Source: CAYONQ01 sp964405375 (GTDB lineage Bacteria > Planctomycetota > Phycisphaerae > Sedimentisphaerales > Anaerobacaceae). Taken from it: 5,298 nucleotides of DNA. The notes beneath the pieces are model-generated. The model was not told where the DNA came from and ran no database searches. It worked only from the letters and a program-made list of their open reading frames with translations. The translations under genes and the position numbers were made by a program. Shown here in pieces: positions 5,263 to 5,298 of this stretch. The DNA is taken from NCBI GenBank assembly GCA_964405375.1, contig CAYONQ010000114.1, positions 1 through 5,298 on the forward strand, in the 5' to 3' direction. Positions within the stretch are counted from its first letter, which is position 1; every line of letters starts with the position of its first letter.

Positions 5263-5298
5263 TTAGGCCGCGAGGAGTTTTTCCAGGCGGCGAATAAC
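5263..5298 (-). CDS. Possible C-terminal tail of an upstream gene (partial)
   Basis: The last 36 bases read, on the - strand, as eleven codons ending in R-R-L-E-K-L-L-A-A and a TAA at 5263-5265. This looks like an ordinary helical C-terminus and has the higher G+C of thrC, unlike the AT-rich small genes. It stops 28 bases before the ATG at 5234. Too short to identify. If real, it is the gene upstream of the island in a common - strand operon. Confidence 0.35.
   Translation of the reverse strand, partial: VIRRLEKLLAA

Overview
The window reads as a piece of a bacterial chromosome, most likely from the Planctomycetota/PVC side of the tree and probably a metagenome-derived or environmental genome. 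The grounds are indirect. The first 250 bases are packed with degenerate CACGAAG-type repeats (seen here as TTCGTG/TCTTCGTG on the + strand), which I associate from memory with many environmental planctomycete-like genomes. The genes also combine a MenA-like UbiA prenyltransferase, a YdjC/HpnK-type deacetylase and a WaaP/Kdo-kinase-like protein. Shine-Dalgarno sites are missing in front of the main + strand genes. No taxonomic marker gene is present, so the assignment is tentative.

Layout, left to right. Bases 1-538 hold no credible gene. They contain a patch of short degenerate repeats (1-250), then an array of T-tracts repeating every 10 bp (281-373), then a stretch of 144 bases with a single G (344-487) that is C-rich on the + strand, and finally a weak promoter just ahead of the first gene. 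Three + strand genes follow in the same direction: a nine-helix UbiA-family prenyltransferase (539-1483), a YdjC/HpnK-like carbohydrate deacetylase (1573-2457) and a small WaaP/Kdo-kinase-like gene (2499-3302). The kinase gene is intact in frame from end to end apart from one amber codon at 2745-2747. Together the three suggest lipid or envelope-glycan chemistry (prenyl transfer, deacetylation of an N-acetyl sugar, phosphorylation of a sugar), but no substrate can be read from the sequence.

On the - strand, converging on the kinase, is threonine synthase thrC (3332-4678). Directly upstream of it, and overlapping it by an ATGA, lies an AT-rich island (about 28-30% G+C in the lines counted, against 58% in a thrC line). 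It contains three small overlapping genes: a 78-residue unknown protein, a 65-residue zinc-ribbon protein and a 50-residue unknown protein. Both junctions between the small genes have exactly 14-base overlaps and the same GGAGAATA ribosome-binding context placed 6 bases before a non-ATG start. The island ends upstream where a GC-richer reading frame finishes with a TAA at 5263-5265, probably the tail of another gene of the same operon.

The points most worth following are the small-gene island coupled to thrC, the single amber codon inside an otherwise conserved kinase, and the curved-DNA/C-rich leader region upstream of the prenyltransferase.
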